From the NCBI GenBank assembly GCA_025360525.1, contig JANYCA010000029.1, positions 1 to 50,009 on the forward strand: a DNA stretch of 50,009 nt, in the 5' to 3' direction. The translations under genes were made by a program, and so were the position numbers. This DNA is from Chitinophagaceae bacterium (GTDB lineage: Bacteria > Bacteroidota > Bacteroidia > Chitinophagales > Chitinophagaceae). The notes beneath the pieces are model-generated. The model was not told the origin of the DNA, did no database searches, and saw only the letters and a program-made list of their open reading frames with translations. The first letter of the stretch is position 1. The number at the start of each line of letters is the position of its first letter. Shown in pieces: positions 36,819 to 45,722 of this stretch.

Positions 36819-39498
36819 CGCCACTACCGTTGTTTACCACTTCATCAGGACTTATAAATTTCAATTTGCCTTCAGCGTCTTCTGCCATTAAAATCATACC
36901 GTTGCTTTCGATGCCTCTCATTTTTCTTGGTGCTAAATTGGCGACTACCACTACCTGTTTACCTACAATTGCTTCTGGCTGAAAATGCAGTGCAATGCCA
37001 CTTACAATTGTTCTCACTTCAAACCCTAAATCAATTTGCAGCTTTAATAATTTATCCGCTTTCTCCACTTTTTCTGCCGCTACAATTGTTCCCACTTTTA
37101 AATCGATCTTTGCAAAATCATCAAATTCTATTGTTGGTTTTTGCGGTATAATTGCTGGTTCTTTTTCTTCCATAACTGTATTTTTTGTTTCCTCAGCCTG
37201 TGATTTTACAAGGCCTGCTTTTAATTTTTCAACCTGTGCCGTGATCTCCGCATCTTCAATTTTTCTAAATAATAATTCCGGCTCTCGTAAGTTATAGCCT
37301 ACACTCAATAATTTTACCTTGCCTGCATTATCCCAATCCAGCATTTTATCCACCACCTTCATCATACCCAGCATTTTTTTGGCAGTAGTGGGTAAAAAAG
37401 GATTAATCAGGATGGCAAGATTGGCTGTTAACTGTAAACATAAATGCAAACAGTTATCAATTGATTTTTGAGCAGCCTCCCTGCCCTCCGAAAGAGGGTT
37501 CTCAGAGCCTGAGTCAGCAGCAGCCTGCGAATTACCGGAGTCCAAAGTCCCTCCTTTGGGGGGTGGGGGGGCTAATTTTTTCGCAACAATCCAGGGCTCT
37601 TTTTCCTGCATGTATTTATTTCCCTTTCTGCTCAAATCAATTACTTCAAACAAGGCTTCCCGGAACTTAAATTCCTCCAGTAAACTTTCAACCTTTTCTT
37701 TCGTTTTTGCAATATCCTCAATCAGTCCTTTGTCTTTTTCGTCTAAAATATCTTCATGAAGTTTGGGTACTTTACCGCCGCATAATTTATGCATCAGTAC
37801 CCAGGTGCGGTTTACAAAATTGCCAAATATATTTACCAGCTCACTATTATTTCTATCCTGAAAATCTTTCCACGTAAAGTCATTATCTTTTGTTTCGGGT
37901 GCATTGGCGCAAAGCACATAACGCAATACATCTTCACAGCCAGCAAAATCCTTAATGTACTCATGCACCCATACGGCCCAGTTGCGACTGGTGCTTACTT
38001 TTTCTCCTTCAATATTTAAAAATTCATTGGCTGGTACATTTTCGGGCAAAACAAAACCGCCATGTGCCTTAAGCATAGCAGGGAAAATAATACAATGGAA
38101 AACAATGTTATCCTTGCCAATAAAATGAACCAGTTTTGTATCGTCTTTACACCAATAATCTGCCCAATTTTCTGTCAGTTCTTTTGTGGCACTGATGTAC
38201 CCAATGGGCGCATCAAACCATACATAGAGTACCTTTCCGGCCTCCCTGCGCTCCAAAGGAGGGTTCTTGGTCTCTGATTCTGCAAAGTTCTTTTCGGTTA
38301 GGCGATGTAATATTGTATTTAATACAAATTCTGTCTCATTAATTACCTGTTCATTTGTAAAACGCAGCACTTCAAAACCAAATTTATTCAACTCTAAAGT
38401 TCGCTCGGCATCACTGATTTTATTTTCAGGTGTTTGATGTATCAAGCCATCAATTTCAATTATTAAATTAGCTGAAAGGCATACAAAATCTGCTATAAAA
38501 TTTCCAATAATATGCTGTCTTCTAAACTTATAACCATCTAATTTTTTGCCTCGTAATATCTCCCAAAGAATTTTCTCTGTTTCCGTTGGATTGCTTCTAT
38601 GCTCATTAACAAAATTTTTAAGCAGTCCGTACATAAAAGGATCTGCAGTTTGATAAGCCTCCCTGCCCTCCAAAGGAGGGTTCTTGGCGTTTGATAACGC
38701 AGGAGTCTCTTCGGAATTCGCAGGATCTAAAATCCCCCCTTTGGGGGGTGGGGGGGCTAGATTAGGCACTTTAATTCCCCAGTTGCTGTCTCTTGTCATC
38801 GCACGACTGTGCAAGCCATTATCCAGCCAGCTTTTACATTGGCCGTACACATTGTTCTTCCATTCCTTGTGTCCTTCTATTAACCATTCTTTTAGCCATG
38901 GTTCGTAATCCTGTAAAGGAAAATACCAGTGGGTAGTTTTCTTTTTAATCGGCACAGCATCACTCAGTGCACTGCGGGGGTTTATAAGTTGCTCAGGAGA
39001 AAGCGTGCTACCGCATTTTTCACACTGATCGCCATAAGCATTGGGATTGGCACAAACCGGACAGGTGCCTACAATGTATCGGTCTGCCAAAAATGTATTG
39101 GTACTTTCATCATAATACTGTTCCGTTTCCTTTTCCTCAAACAATCCATCATCGTACATTTTCTTAAAAAAATCGGAGGCTGTTTTGTGATGTATGGGAT
39201 TGGATGTACGGGAGTAGATATCGAACGAAATACCCATCTGCTCCATACTTTCTTTTATCTGGGCATGATACCTGTCTACAACCTGTTGCGGTGTTATACC
39301 TTCTTTTAAAGCACGGATGGTAATGGGAACGCCATGTTCATCGCTGCCGCCCACAAATTTTACATCCCTCTTTTGTGCCCTTAAATAACGCACATAAATA
39401 TCTGCCGGTAAATAACAGCCTGCAAGGTGGCCAATATGCACGGGGCCATTGGCATAGGGTAATGCTGCTGTAACTAAATATCTTTTTATATTTTCCAT
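36811..39498 (-). CDS. metG: Methionyl-tRNA synthetase interrupted in frame by two repeat insertions, one carrying a DUF559 nuclease domain
   Basis: Charges tRNA-Met. The frame is open for 895 residues where about 680 is usual. Native parts: the Rossmann core with HIGH (21-24), zinc-knuckle cysteines CPVC and CEKC (146-162), GKDNIVFH, the KMSKS-equivalent EKVSTSRNW (499-507), the anticodon-binding helices, and a C-terminal tRNA-binding (EMAP/Trbp111-like) domain (about 790-895). Insertion 1 covers residues 247-420 between IKVPN and [14 protein letters not shown], inside the catalytic half. Insertion 2 covers 642-676 in the anticodon-binding domain, between KEPWIVAKK and SIDNCLHL. Neither adds a stop or a frameshift and all catalytic motifs are intact, so the enzyme is probably active, with the inserts as loops or removed. 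It is the only metG visible here and is normally essential. Confidence 0.95.
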   Translation of the reverse strand: MENIKRYLVTAALPYANGPVHIGHLAGCYLPADIYVRYLRAQKRDVKFVGGSDEHGVPITIRALKEGITPQQVVDRYHAQIKESMEQMGISFDIYSRTSNPIHHKTASDFFKKMYDDGLFEEKETEQYYDESTNTFLADRYIVGTCPVCANPNAYGDQCEKCGSTLSPEQLINPRSALSDAVPIKKKTTHWYFPLQDYEPWLKEWLIEGHKEWKNNVYGQCKSWLDNGLHSRAMTRDSNWGIKVPNLAPPPPKGGILDPANSEETPALSNAKNPPLEGREAYQTADPFMYGLLKNFVNEHRSNPTETEKILWEILRGKKLDGYKFRRQHIIGNFIADFVCLSANLIIEIDGLIHQTPENKISDAERTLELNKFGFEVLRFTNEQVINETEFVLNTILHRLTEKNFAESETKNPPLERREAGKVLYVWFDAPIGYISATKELTENWADYWCKDDTKLVHFIGKDNIVFHCIIFPAMLKAHGGFVLPENVPANEFLNIEGEKVSTSRNWAVWVHEYIKDFAGCEDVLRYVLCANAPETKDNDFTWKDFQDRNNSELVNIFGNFVNRTWVLMHKLCGGKVPKLHEDILDEKDKGLIEDIAKTKEKVESLLEEFKFREALFEVIDLSRKGNKYMQEKEPWIVAKKLAPPPPKGGTLDSGNSQAAADSGSENPLSEGREAAQKSIDNCLHLCLQLTANLAILINPFLPTTAKKMLGMMKVVDKMLDWDNAGKVKLLSVGYNLREPELLFRKIEDAEITAQVEKLKAGLVKSQAEETKNTVMEEKEPAIIPQKPTIEFDDFAKIDLKVGTIVAAEKVEKADKLLKLQIDLGFEVRTIVSGIALHFQPEAIVGKQVVVVANLAPRKMRGIESNGMILMAEDAEGKLKFISPDEVVNNGSGVS
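37474..37573 (-). mobile_element. Miniature palindromic element (copy A) in frame within metG
   Basis: About 100 bp with terminal inverted repeats. Left end 37474-37500 is AGCCTCCCTGCCCTCC then GAAAGAGGGTT; right end 37546-37573 is AGTCCCTCCTTTGGGGGG then TGGGGGGGCT. Each end itself holds a palindrome. The middle (about 45 bp) is unlike that of copy B. In metG it is read as LAPPPPKGG, then about 17 variable residues, then [10 protein letters not shown]. It codes for nothing else, so it would have to be moved in trans, like a MITE. Confidence 0.85.
38239..38758 (-). mobile_element. Composite palindromic element carrying a DUF559 (Vsr-like) nuclease, in frame within metG
   Basis: Three ends are present: left-type end at 38239-38265, a second left-type end at 38656-38682, and a right end at 38731-38758. 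The latter two enclose a complete miniature element (copy B, 103 bp); the DUF559 domain (38293-38625, minus strand, same frame as metG) fills the space between the two left ends. The domain has the family pattern [31 protein letters not shown] and [10 protein letters not shown], ending [13 protein letters not shown]. Candidate PD-(D/E)XK residues Asp337, Glu348 and Asp350 (metG numbering) are intact. An internal ATG (about 38634) could give a free nuclease of about 120 residues. In metG the repeats read [19 protein letters not shown] and [10 protein letters not shown]. Confidence 0.85.
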
Positions 39499-39505
39499 TG
39501 GGGCG

Positions 39506-39513
39506 CAAAAATA
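39506..39513 (-). promoter_or_regulatory. Candidate -7 promoter box of metG
   Basis: Minus strand reads TATTTTTG (TAnnTTTG) in the same GCGC-flanked context as the yebC box. It is only 7 bp before the ATG, so the transcript would be nearly leaderless if this is the active promoter. No -33 support. Confidence 0.35.
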
Positions 39514-39540
39514 CCTTAACCAGCTTTATTTTTCAAATAA

Positions 39541-39572
39541 ACAAAAAACCTCCACTGCTGCGGAGGTTTTTA
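39541..39572 (-). terminator. Intrinsic terminator after the GH3 locus
   Basis: AAAACCTCC (39545-39553) pairs with GGAGGTTTT (39562-39570) across an 8-nt loop; on the minus strand a T-run follows. It lies about 18 bp past the GH3 stop and may also end transcripts reading the other way. Confidence 0.82.
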
Positions 39573-39589
39573 TAAACATGGTTTGGTAT

Positions 39590-41927
39590 TTAATTTTTCA
39601 ATTCGTCGATGATTACTTGCGGCGCAAGTACTTTATTGCATTTTTCAACTACCAATGCTGTGGGTAGCTGAAAGGTAGCCATATGTTTAATTTGGATGGA
39701 TGATGAACCAATTTTTACTGTATATTTTCCGGCGTCTGCAATCCATGAAGTACTGTTGGTATCAAAAGAAGCCAATGCATCTGGTGTTAAAACAAAACTC
39801 ACCGTTTGCTTTTGACCAGGCTGCAGCAAATTTGTTTTGGCGAACCCTTTCAATTCTTCCAGAGGCTTATCCATTTTTATAGAAGGCGCAGCCAGGTATA
39901 ATTGCGCCACTTCTTTGCCGGCTGTTTTGCCAGTATTGGTGATATCAACTGTTACGGTAATCTTTCTCTTAAAAGAAGGGCTGCTCAATTTCAGATTGCT
40001 AAAGGCAAAATTTGTATAGCTCAATCCATATCCAAATTCATAGGCAGGTTGTATATTGAAAGTATTGTAATAACGGTAGCCAACATAAATTCCATCTTCG
40101 TAGGTAACTTCAGCCGGCATTACCTTCATGCCCATCATTCCGGTGGTAGCCTGCTCAGGAAATTCTTTTCCGGGAAAAGTTTTGGCCGAAGCAACATCTG
40201 CATATTGTACAGGAAAAGTAGTAGCCAATTTACCTGAGGGATTTACTTTACCACTTACAATATCGGCTACAGCGTTACCTGCTTCCATGCCAGGCTGCCA
40301 GCTCAACAGGATGGTATCTACATCATTTTTCCAGCTTGCAACTTCCACAACTCCACCAACATTTAACACCAGCACTACTTTTTTACCAGCGAGATGAAAT
40401 GCTTTGCTAACCTGGCTGATCAATGTTTTTTCAACATCAGCTAAATCAAAATCATTGGCTACTTTTCTGTCTGCGCCTTCACCTGCATTTTTGCCTATTG
40501 TAATCAGCGCAATATCCGATGCTGCTGCCATTGTAGCAAATAGTTCCGGTGCTAACGTAAGTTCTTCAGGGCGTGGTGTTGGGTTCATAAACTCTAGAAA
40601 AAAACTTTTTTTAGGATGCTTGATTTTTTCTTTGTTGATATACGTTCTGTAAAGTTGTTTTAAGTCGTCCTGTACTTTAAAACCTGCATTTGTTAATCCT
40701 TGTTCCAATGAGATAGTGTATGCTTCATTTACGTCGCCACTACCGGTACCGCCAGCAATAAAATCATATGAGGTGTTTCCAAAAGTTGCAATAGTTTTTA
40801 TGGTATTGCCTAATGGCAATGCTTTCTAATCATTTTTTAGGAGAATCATACCATCGGCTGCAGCCGCCCGGGCTATTGCTGCATGTGCTTTTAAATCTGG
40901 TTTGTTGCTGTAGGCATATTTTTTAAAAGCTGGTGTTCCTAATGCATATTGCACAAACCTTACTGCATTTTCGTCAATAATTTTTATGTCGAGGCTGCCG
41001 TTTTTTAATGCCTCCAAAAGTTGTTTGGTTTGTGCTGGCGTCCCCGGCATCAGCAAATCATTCCCTGCTTTCATTTGTGCTATTGCATCTTTTCCACCAA
41101 ACCAGTCTGTCATTACCAAACCTTTACATCCCCATTCTTTTCTTAAAATGGTAGTAAGTAAATCATACTCCTCTGATGTGTATGTGCCATTCAGTTTGTT
41201 GTACGAACTCATTACGGTCCATGGATTTGATTCCTTTACTGCAATTTGAAATCCTCTTAAATAAATCTCTCTCATGGCTCTTTCGCTCACTATCACGTTC
41301 ACAGTATTCCGGTTACTTTCGTGGTTGTTGAGTGCAAAATGTTTGATGGAAGTACCTACAGTATTTGACTGTGTACCATTCACCATTGCGGCAGTCATTT
41401 TACCAGATATCAATGGATCTTCAGAATAATATTCAAAATTTCTGCCGTCCAATGGGTTGCGGTGAATGTTTAAGCCTGGGGCCAATAATACATCCACCCC
41501 ATATTCTTTTACCTCATTACCCATGGCGGTCCAACTTTTTTTACAAGCGCTACATCCCAGGTAGAAGCCAGCAAAGTGGCTACCGGCCATGCGGTTGCAT
41601 AATAAGTTTTTTTATCATTTTTTCGGATAGGTTCAATAGGGAGTCCCGCTGGTCCATCGGCAACAACGGTAAGCGGAATACCCAACCGGTCAATAGCATT
41701 GGTGGTTCCTGCCGCACCTTCAACTTTTTCCATAGAAAGTCCAACACCGGTGCCAGTATTGCTTTGTGTAGCTCCTGGAAATTTCATTCCCTTGCCTACG
41801 AGTAAGCTTACTTTTTCTTCCGTAGTCATTTTAGCAACCAACTCTTTGGCTTTAGTGGTTATTTCATTTATTGCAAAGCCAATGCTAACAAAGGAAAGCA
41901 GCAAGCTGCCGGTAAAAATTTTTTCAT
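39590..41927 (-). pseudogene. Glycoside hydrolase family 3 beta-glucosidase, broken by two frameshifts and a stop
   Basis: Would be a periplasmic or secreted GH3 enzyme that cleaves terminal beta-linked glucose or similar sugars. Read through its defects it is full length: signal peptide from ATG 41927, N-terminal barrel with VADGPAG and [25 protein letters not shown], the nucleophile Asp in [11 protein letters not shown], then the second domain (ALPLGNTIKTIATFG) and a C-terminal fibronectin-III-like domain (ITNTGKTAGKEVAQLYL). Defects: (1) frameshift in the signal peptide at an A6 run (41919-41924); (2) frameshift near 41530-41542, next to an A7 run; (3) in-frame TAG at 40826-40828 between LLKND and KALPLG. 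Two of the three are at homopolymers and could be sequence errors; the TAG is not. A divergent Nudix-type regulator lies next to it. Confidence 0.85.
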
Positions 41928-41943
41928 TATGACAAGTTTATTT

Positions 41944-41976
41944 TTTATCATTGCGTTAATATGACACAATGATAAA
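41944..41976. promoter_or_regulatory. Dyad operator candidate between GH3 and the Nudix regulator
   Basis: TTTATCATTG (41944-41953) and CAATGATAAA (41967-41976) are perfect inverted 10-mers with a 13-bp centre, so the half-sites are 23 bp apart, about two helical turns. It is 17 bp upstream of the GH3 ATG and 60 bp upstream of the regulator ATG, the expected place for a shared operator. Confidence 0.6.
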
Positions 41977-42021
41977 CTTTTTTTTCGTCTGGCAATAATT
42001 ATTTATTATTATCTAACTAAA

Positions 42022-42033
42022 CCTAATTTTAGG
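42022..42033. promoter_or_regulatory. Small palindrome at the Nudix-regulator start
   Basis: CCTAA-TT-TTAGG ends three bases before the regulator ATG (42037). It could be an autoregulatory site or chance in A/T-rich DNA. Confidence 0.3.
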
Positions 42034-42036
42034 CCA

Positions 42037-42807
42037 ATGAATTTTGAATCTGAGATTACTAAACATTTTAATGATGGGCATGAGATTTATCTGAGACATT
42101 TATCTGTGGATTGCGTTATTTTCGGCTTTCATCAAAATATTTTAAAGGTATTGCTGCTTCAGGCAAAGTACGCTGGCATATGGTCCTTACCCGGGGGATT
42201 TATCCTTAAAGACGAGCACATGGATGAAGCAGCCAAACGTATTTTGAAAAACCGAACCGGTCTTGATAATATTTTCATGCAACAATTTCATGTTTTTAGC
42301 CAGCCTTCCCGTTCTACCAAAGAAATAAACCAGCAGTTTTTAAGAAATGTAGGGATTGAAATGAAAGAAAGCTGGATGTTTGAAAGATTTGTTACAGTTG
42401 GTTACTCAGCCCTGGTAGATTTTAGTGAAGTGAAGCCAATGGCAGATATTTATTCAAATGCAAGTGAATGGCAGGATATCAATGCGCTGCCAGAAATGAT
42501 GCTTGATCATAGAGAGATATTGGATACAGCTTTGCAACAACTTCAAACGAACCTAAATTACCATCCAATCGGGTATAATCTGTTGCCTGAGAAATTTACC
42601 ATGCCTGAATTACAAAAGCTGTATGAGACGATTTTGAACAGAAAATTAGACAGAAGAAATTTTCAGCGGAAAATTATCGCTACAAAAGTTCTGAAAAAAC
42701 TAAATGAAATAAAAAAAGGCGTGGCGCACAAGGCACCCAATTATTATAAGTTTGATTTAAAAAATTATAAGAAAGCATTGAAAGGAGGTATGGGATTTGA
42801 ATTGTAA
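42037..42807 (+). CDS. Nudix-domain transcriptional regulator (NrtR/AraR-like) with winged helix
   Basis: 256 residues: N-terminal Nudix domain (about 20-150) and C-terminal winged-helix DNA-binding domain (about 165-240; KFTMPELQKLYETILNRKLDRRNFQRKI and ATKVLKKL). The Nudix box is degenerate: the usual REUxEExGU helix reads RILKNRTGL, lacking the metal-binding glutamates, so it most likely senses a ligand rather than hydrolyses one. In Bacteroides, a regulator of this layout (AraR) controls arabinose genes. Here it is divergent from a GH3 beta-glucosidase with a dyad between them, so control of that gene by a sugar or sugar phosphate is a reasonable inference. Confidence 0.85.
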   Translation: MNFESEITKHFNDGHEIYLRHLSVDCVIFGFHQNILKVLLLQAKYAGIWSLPGGFILKDEHMDEAAKRILKNRTGLDNIFMQQFHVFSQPSRSTKEINQQFLRNVGIEMKESWMFERFVTVGYSALVDFSEVKPMADIYSNASEWQDINALPEMMLDHREILDTALQQLQTNLNYHPIGYNLLPEKFTMPELQKLYETILNRKLDRRNFQRKIIATKVLKKLNEIKKGVAHKAPNYYKFDLKNYKKALKGGMGFEL

Positions 42808-42828
42808 GTACAACCTCGTTCCATACCT
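42786..42828. other. Nested inverted repeats in the convergent gap after the Nudix regulator
   Basis: AGGTATGG (42786-42793) pairs with CCATACCT (42821-42828), enclosing a second dyad TTGTA-AG-TACAA (42802-42813) that contains the regulator stop codon. The gap to the convergent lipoprotein gene is only 30 bp, so this may act as a two-way transcription stop, though no T-tract is present. Confidence 0.4.
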
Positions 42829-42837
42829 GATTTAATA

Positions 42838-43812
42838 TTATTGCAATTTTGCCAACCAAAGGGATGCATTCAAATGCAAACGGGAATGATTGCCGCTAAG
42901 ATCAGTCCAACCTGGATATAGAGTATTACCAACTGCGCCTGTACCATCATCTGCTGGCGAGCTATCACATACTAACATTACCCTGCCCGTACCGTAAGTA
43001 GAATATGCTGCCAGTAAATTTGTCAATGATTGCGTTGTGCCGGTTTTCCATATCAACCCTTTTGCTGCAGAACCACTTGTAAGGGTAGCAGTAGCTCCGT
43101 TATTAAATATAATACCCGATACAACTCCCTGACTGCCATTTATGATTGTATTGGCAACAGTAGTAACATTGTAACTCGTTTGAGAAATATTGGTAAGATC
43201 AACTTTAAATCCAAATGGATTGTTCAATACTGTGTTATTGGTCATTAAATCGTTCCAGATAGCAGGAGAATCCCATCCATCATTGTTTCTGTCACTCACG
43301 GTATGATCTGAAATCATAAATAGTCCTCCACCATTTTTTACAAAATTGATGATGGCAACTTTTTCAGCAGCGGTGTACCTTATATTGGGTTCATCTACTA
43401 CATACACATCGTACATAGAAAGATCCTGTTCATTGGTTGTACTACCATAAGTGATACTACCTGTAGATGGCAATGTTTCAACCGTATGCCCTTGTTTGGC
43501 CAATGCAATACCCCAGGATGAAAGTGCGCCCGTCCAGTAAGTCTCTGCTGTACTGGCTGTAACGGTGCTCTGCAGCGGTGTTGCAATCCTTTGTGGAATG
43601 CTGTTATCCTCATCAATTACCCAGTCTGCATTTCCAGCTGTTTCTGCTTTTTTTGCATCAAATAAAAACTTTTTTGGAGTGGTAGAAGTAAGTGTTAAAG
43701 CTGTTCTACTTTCATTGCTGGAGTTAAGATCAACAGTACTTTTTGTAGACTGCTTTTGGCAGGAAGAAAATAAAATAAATATAATTATCGCAGAAATGGC
43801 GATTCGTGTCAT
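42838..43812 (-). CDS. Lipoprotein with class I glutamine-amidotransferase-like fold, function unknown
   Basis: 324 residues. The N-terminus is a lipoprotein signal with lipobox FSSC (Cys at about residue 18), so it is likely anchored in the envelope. The body starts FLFDAKKAETAGNADWVID and continues with YWTGALSSWGIALAKQGHTVETLP, DVYVVDEPN, FVKNGGGLFMISDH, GRVMLVCDSSPADDGTG and LHLNASLWLA. The FVKNGGG(L)FMISDH element and the general order resemble the GATase1-like (DUF4350-type) fold found in many secreted Bacteroidota proteins. The catalytic Cys of true amidotransferases is absent, so I assign no activity. It is convergent with the Nudix regulator. Confidence 0.65.
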   Translation of the reverse strand: MTRIAISAIIIFILFSSCQKQSTKSTVDLNSSNESRTALTLTSTTPKKFLFDAKKAETAGNADWVIDEDNSIPQRIATPLQSTVTASTAETYWTGALSSWGIALAKQGHTVETLPSTGSITYGSTTNEQDLSMYDVYVVDEPNIRYTAAEKVAIINFVKNGGGLFMISDHTVSDRNNDGWDSPAIWNDLMTNNTVLNNPFGFKVDLTNISQTSYNVTTVANTIINGSQGVVSGIIFNNGATATLTSGSAAKGLIWKTGTTQSLTNLLAAYSTYGTGRVMLVCDSSPADDGTGAVGNTLYPGWTDLSGNHSRLHLNASLWLAKLQ

Positions 43813-43975
43813 AAGAAATTTTGTTTTAGCATTGTAAGATAAATTGTTTCTTAATTAGTTTGGTTAATTAATTGTAAAGAACCTGCTATTTATATTCATT
43901 GTGTTGTAATTAAAAACACATTCTGCTAAACCAATAAAAATATTACGCTAATTTGACAAATGAATTTGACCATTT

Positions 43976-45016
43976 ATGAATAGAAAAAAATTTCTCTCAG
44001 AAGCATTCCCTCTTGCCACAGTCCTTACATCCTATTCAGTTCCGGGCATTAGTGCTGTAGGATATCTTCAAAAGAACCAGTCAAAAGTCAGCAGGATGGC
44101 ACCTTACTTAAAAAAAGGAGATACCATTGGCATTACATGCCCTGCAGGATTTATAACATCTGAAGACATTCAACCGGCTGTTTTGAAAATAAAGGAATGG
44201 GGTTTTGATGTTAAAATTGGCGATACCATCGGCAAAAAGGATTTTACTTTTGGCGGTAAAGATGCGCAACGGCTTGCAGATTTTCAGGCAATGCTGGATG
44301 ATAAAAAAGTAAAAGCGATACTATGTGCCAGAGGCGGTTACGGGGCCATTCGGATCGTTGATAAAATCGACTTTACAAAATTTGCAGTTCATCCAAAATG
44401 GATCATTGGCTTTAGCGATATTACGGTGCTGCACAATCACATTAACCATAACTTTGGCATTGCTACTATTCATTCAAAAATGTGTAATAGTTTTCCGGCA
44501 GATTGGGCGCAGGCAGAGCCCATACAGGTTGATACCATTGAAAGTATCCGCCAATGCATTACCGGCGAAAAATTAAGCTACCCGATTATACCTAACGTAT
44601 ATAACAGAAACGGCAAAGCATCTGGTATTTTGGTTGGAGGAAATCTAAAAACTATTGAATCATTGGCTGGTAGTAAAAGTGACCTGGTAACCAAAAATAA
44701 AATACTGTTTGTTGAGGACACCGGCGAATATTTATACAGCATCGACCGTATGTTCTGGAACCTGAAACGTACGGGTAAATTAAATCATCTTGCTGCTTTA
44801 ATTATCGGTGGATTTAAAGTAAAAAAGGAAGAAACAGCAGCAGAAGCCTTTGGCAAAACACTGGAAGAAATTGTGCTGGAAAAAGTTGCAGACTATCATT
44901 ACCCGGTATGTTTTGATTTTCCGGTAGGGCATCAAAAAAATAATTTTGCAATAAAATGTGGGGTTCGCCATCAACTTTCCGTAAAGCCAGATACTTGCAT
45001 ACTCAATGAGCTTTAA
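43976..45016 (+). CDS. LD-carboxypeptidase, S66 family, exported form
   Basis: Serine peptidase that trims the terminal D-Ala from peptidoglycan tetrapeptides. The first 30 residues (NRKKFLSEAFPLATVLTSYS...) are a signal-like segment with an RK pair, possibly a Tat-type signal, so the enzyme likely acts in the periplasm. The S66 core starts APYLKKGDTIGITCPAG and contains ILCARGGYGAIR, the nucleophile segment IIGFSDITVLH, VGGNLKTIESL, the Glu in FVEDTGEYLYSIDR, and the His in FDFPVGHQKNN. Length 346 fits. A second, shorter S66 gene lies 0.7 kb downstream with a toxin-antitoxin pair between. Confidence 0.9.
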   Translation: MNRKKFLSEAFPLATVLTSYSVPGISAVGYLQKNQSKVSRMAPYLKKGDTIGITCPAGFITSEDIQPAVLKIKEWGFDVKIGDTIGKKDFTFGGKDAQRLADFQAMLDDKKVKAILCARGGYGAIRIVDKIDFTKFAVHPKWIIGFSDITVLHNHINHNFGIATIHSKMCNSFPADWAQAEPIQVDTIESIRQCITGEKLSYPIIPNVYNRNGKASGILVGGNLKTIESLAGSKSDLVTKNKILFVEDTGEYLYSIDRMFWNLKRTGKLNHLAALIIGGFKVKKEETAAEAFGKTLEEIVLEKVADYHYPVCFDFPVGHQKNNFAIKCGVRHQLSVKPDTCILNEL

Positions 45017-45073
45017 TTCAGTCGTTTTATTAGCAGGATATTTTTATTTAAATTTGGATACAAAATATAATTT

Positions 45074-45286
45074 ATGGTGGTAGAAAAATTAGATAAAGAG
45101 AAAATTACGGTTTCGTTTTCCGGTACTGTTGGAAAAAAGGGACTGGATATTATCAAAACCTGTATCGAGGATATTGAAAAAAATGGTGTCCCAAAAAGAG
45201 TTTCTAAAAAAGTTATTAATGAATTATCAAGAGAGATCAACAAGAAAATTTGGGAAAGGATTAAAACAGAAAGAAACATTAAATGA
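45074..45286 (+). CDS. Probable antitoxin of a PIN-type toxin-antitoxin pair
   Basis: 70-residue, strongly charged protein (many K, E, I) with no recognised domain; the N-terminal strand (KITVSFSGTV) and helical C-terminus fit small antitoxins. The call rests on context: its stop overlaps the PIN-domain start by four bases (ATGA), the usual toxin-antitoxin coupling. It starts 57 bp after the exported LD-carboxypeptidase. Confidence 0.55.
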   Translation: MVVEKLDKEKITVSFSGTVGKKGLDIIKTCIEDIEKNGVPKRVSKKVINELSREINKKIWERIKTERNIK

Positions 45287-45722
45287 TAATTATTATTGAC
45301 ACCAATATACTTATCCGTGCTTGCTTAAATGAGAAAAAAGAAATTTCCAAATTGGTAAGAAACCATACTGGAAATATTGATTTTTTAATTCCTGAATATG
45401 CCCTTGAAGAAATTAATAAACACAAATTGGTATTGTGCAAAAATACAGACTACAGTATTGTACAGTTTGATAGACTTTTATACCAATGCTGTAAAAAATC
45501 CAGCATCTTTTTAGTGCAGATATTCCAACTGATATTTTTCAACAAGATGCGGAGCTTACCAGAAATATCGATATTAATGACAAAGCCTTTGTTTCGTTTT
45601 CAATTGCTTTTGATGCATTAATTTGGACTGGTAACCTGAAATTGATAAAAGGTTTAAAGAGGTCCGGATTTCGTAAAATCATTTCTACAAAAGAATTTAA
45701 AGACATACTTAAAGGTTTATGA
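45283..45722 (+). pseudogene. PIN-domain toxin (VapC-like), frameshifted at an A-run
   Basis: Would be a metal-dependent ribonuclease of about 146 residues. The N-terminal half has the PIN start IIIIDTNILIRA with the first Asp, and the helix EYALEEINKHK with the conserved Glu. After an A6 run at 45493-45498 the frame is lost; one extra A would restore it and give SADIPTDIFQQD, then IDINDKAFVSFSIAFDALIWTGN with the two later Asp positions, and a KGLKRSGF end. As it stands the product is 112 residues with a nonsense tail. The restored stop overlaps the next start (TATGA). Either a dead toxin, a sequence error, or slippage-dependent expression. Confidence 0.7.

Noticed and set aside
38239..38760. 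Intein in metG
   Set aside because: No Cys/Ser at the first insert residue, no His-Asn end, no Hint-domain blocks; the insert is a repeat plus DUF559 instead.
37471..38760. CRISPR-like array from the repeated LAPPPPKGG segments
   Set aside because: Copies are few, irregularly spaced, inverted at their ends and coding; no cas genes.
36811..39498. metG as a pseudogene because of the insertions
   Set aside because: The frame is unbroken over 895 codons and all catalytic, zinc and C-terminal motifs remain.
41530..41545. Programmed -1 frameshift in the GH3 gene
   Set aside because: A-AAA-AAA is slippery, but two other lesions exist in the same gene and the restored residues fit the family less well than a missing base after GGA.
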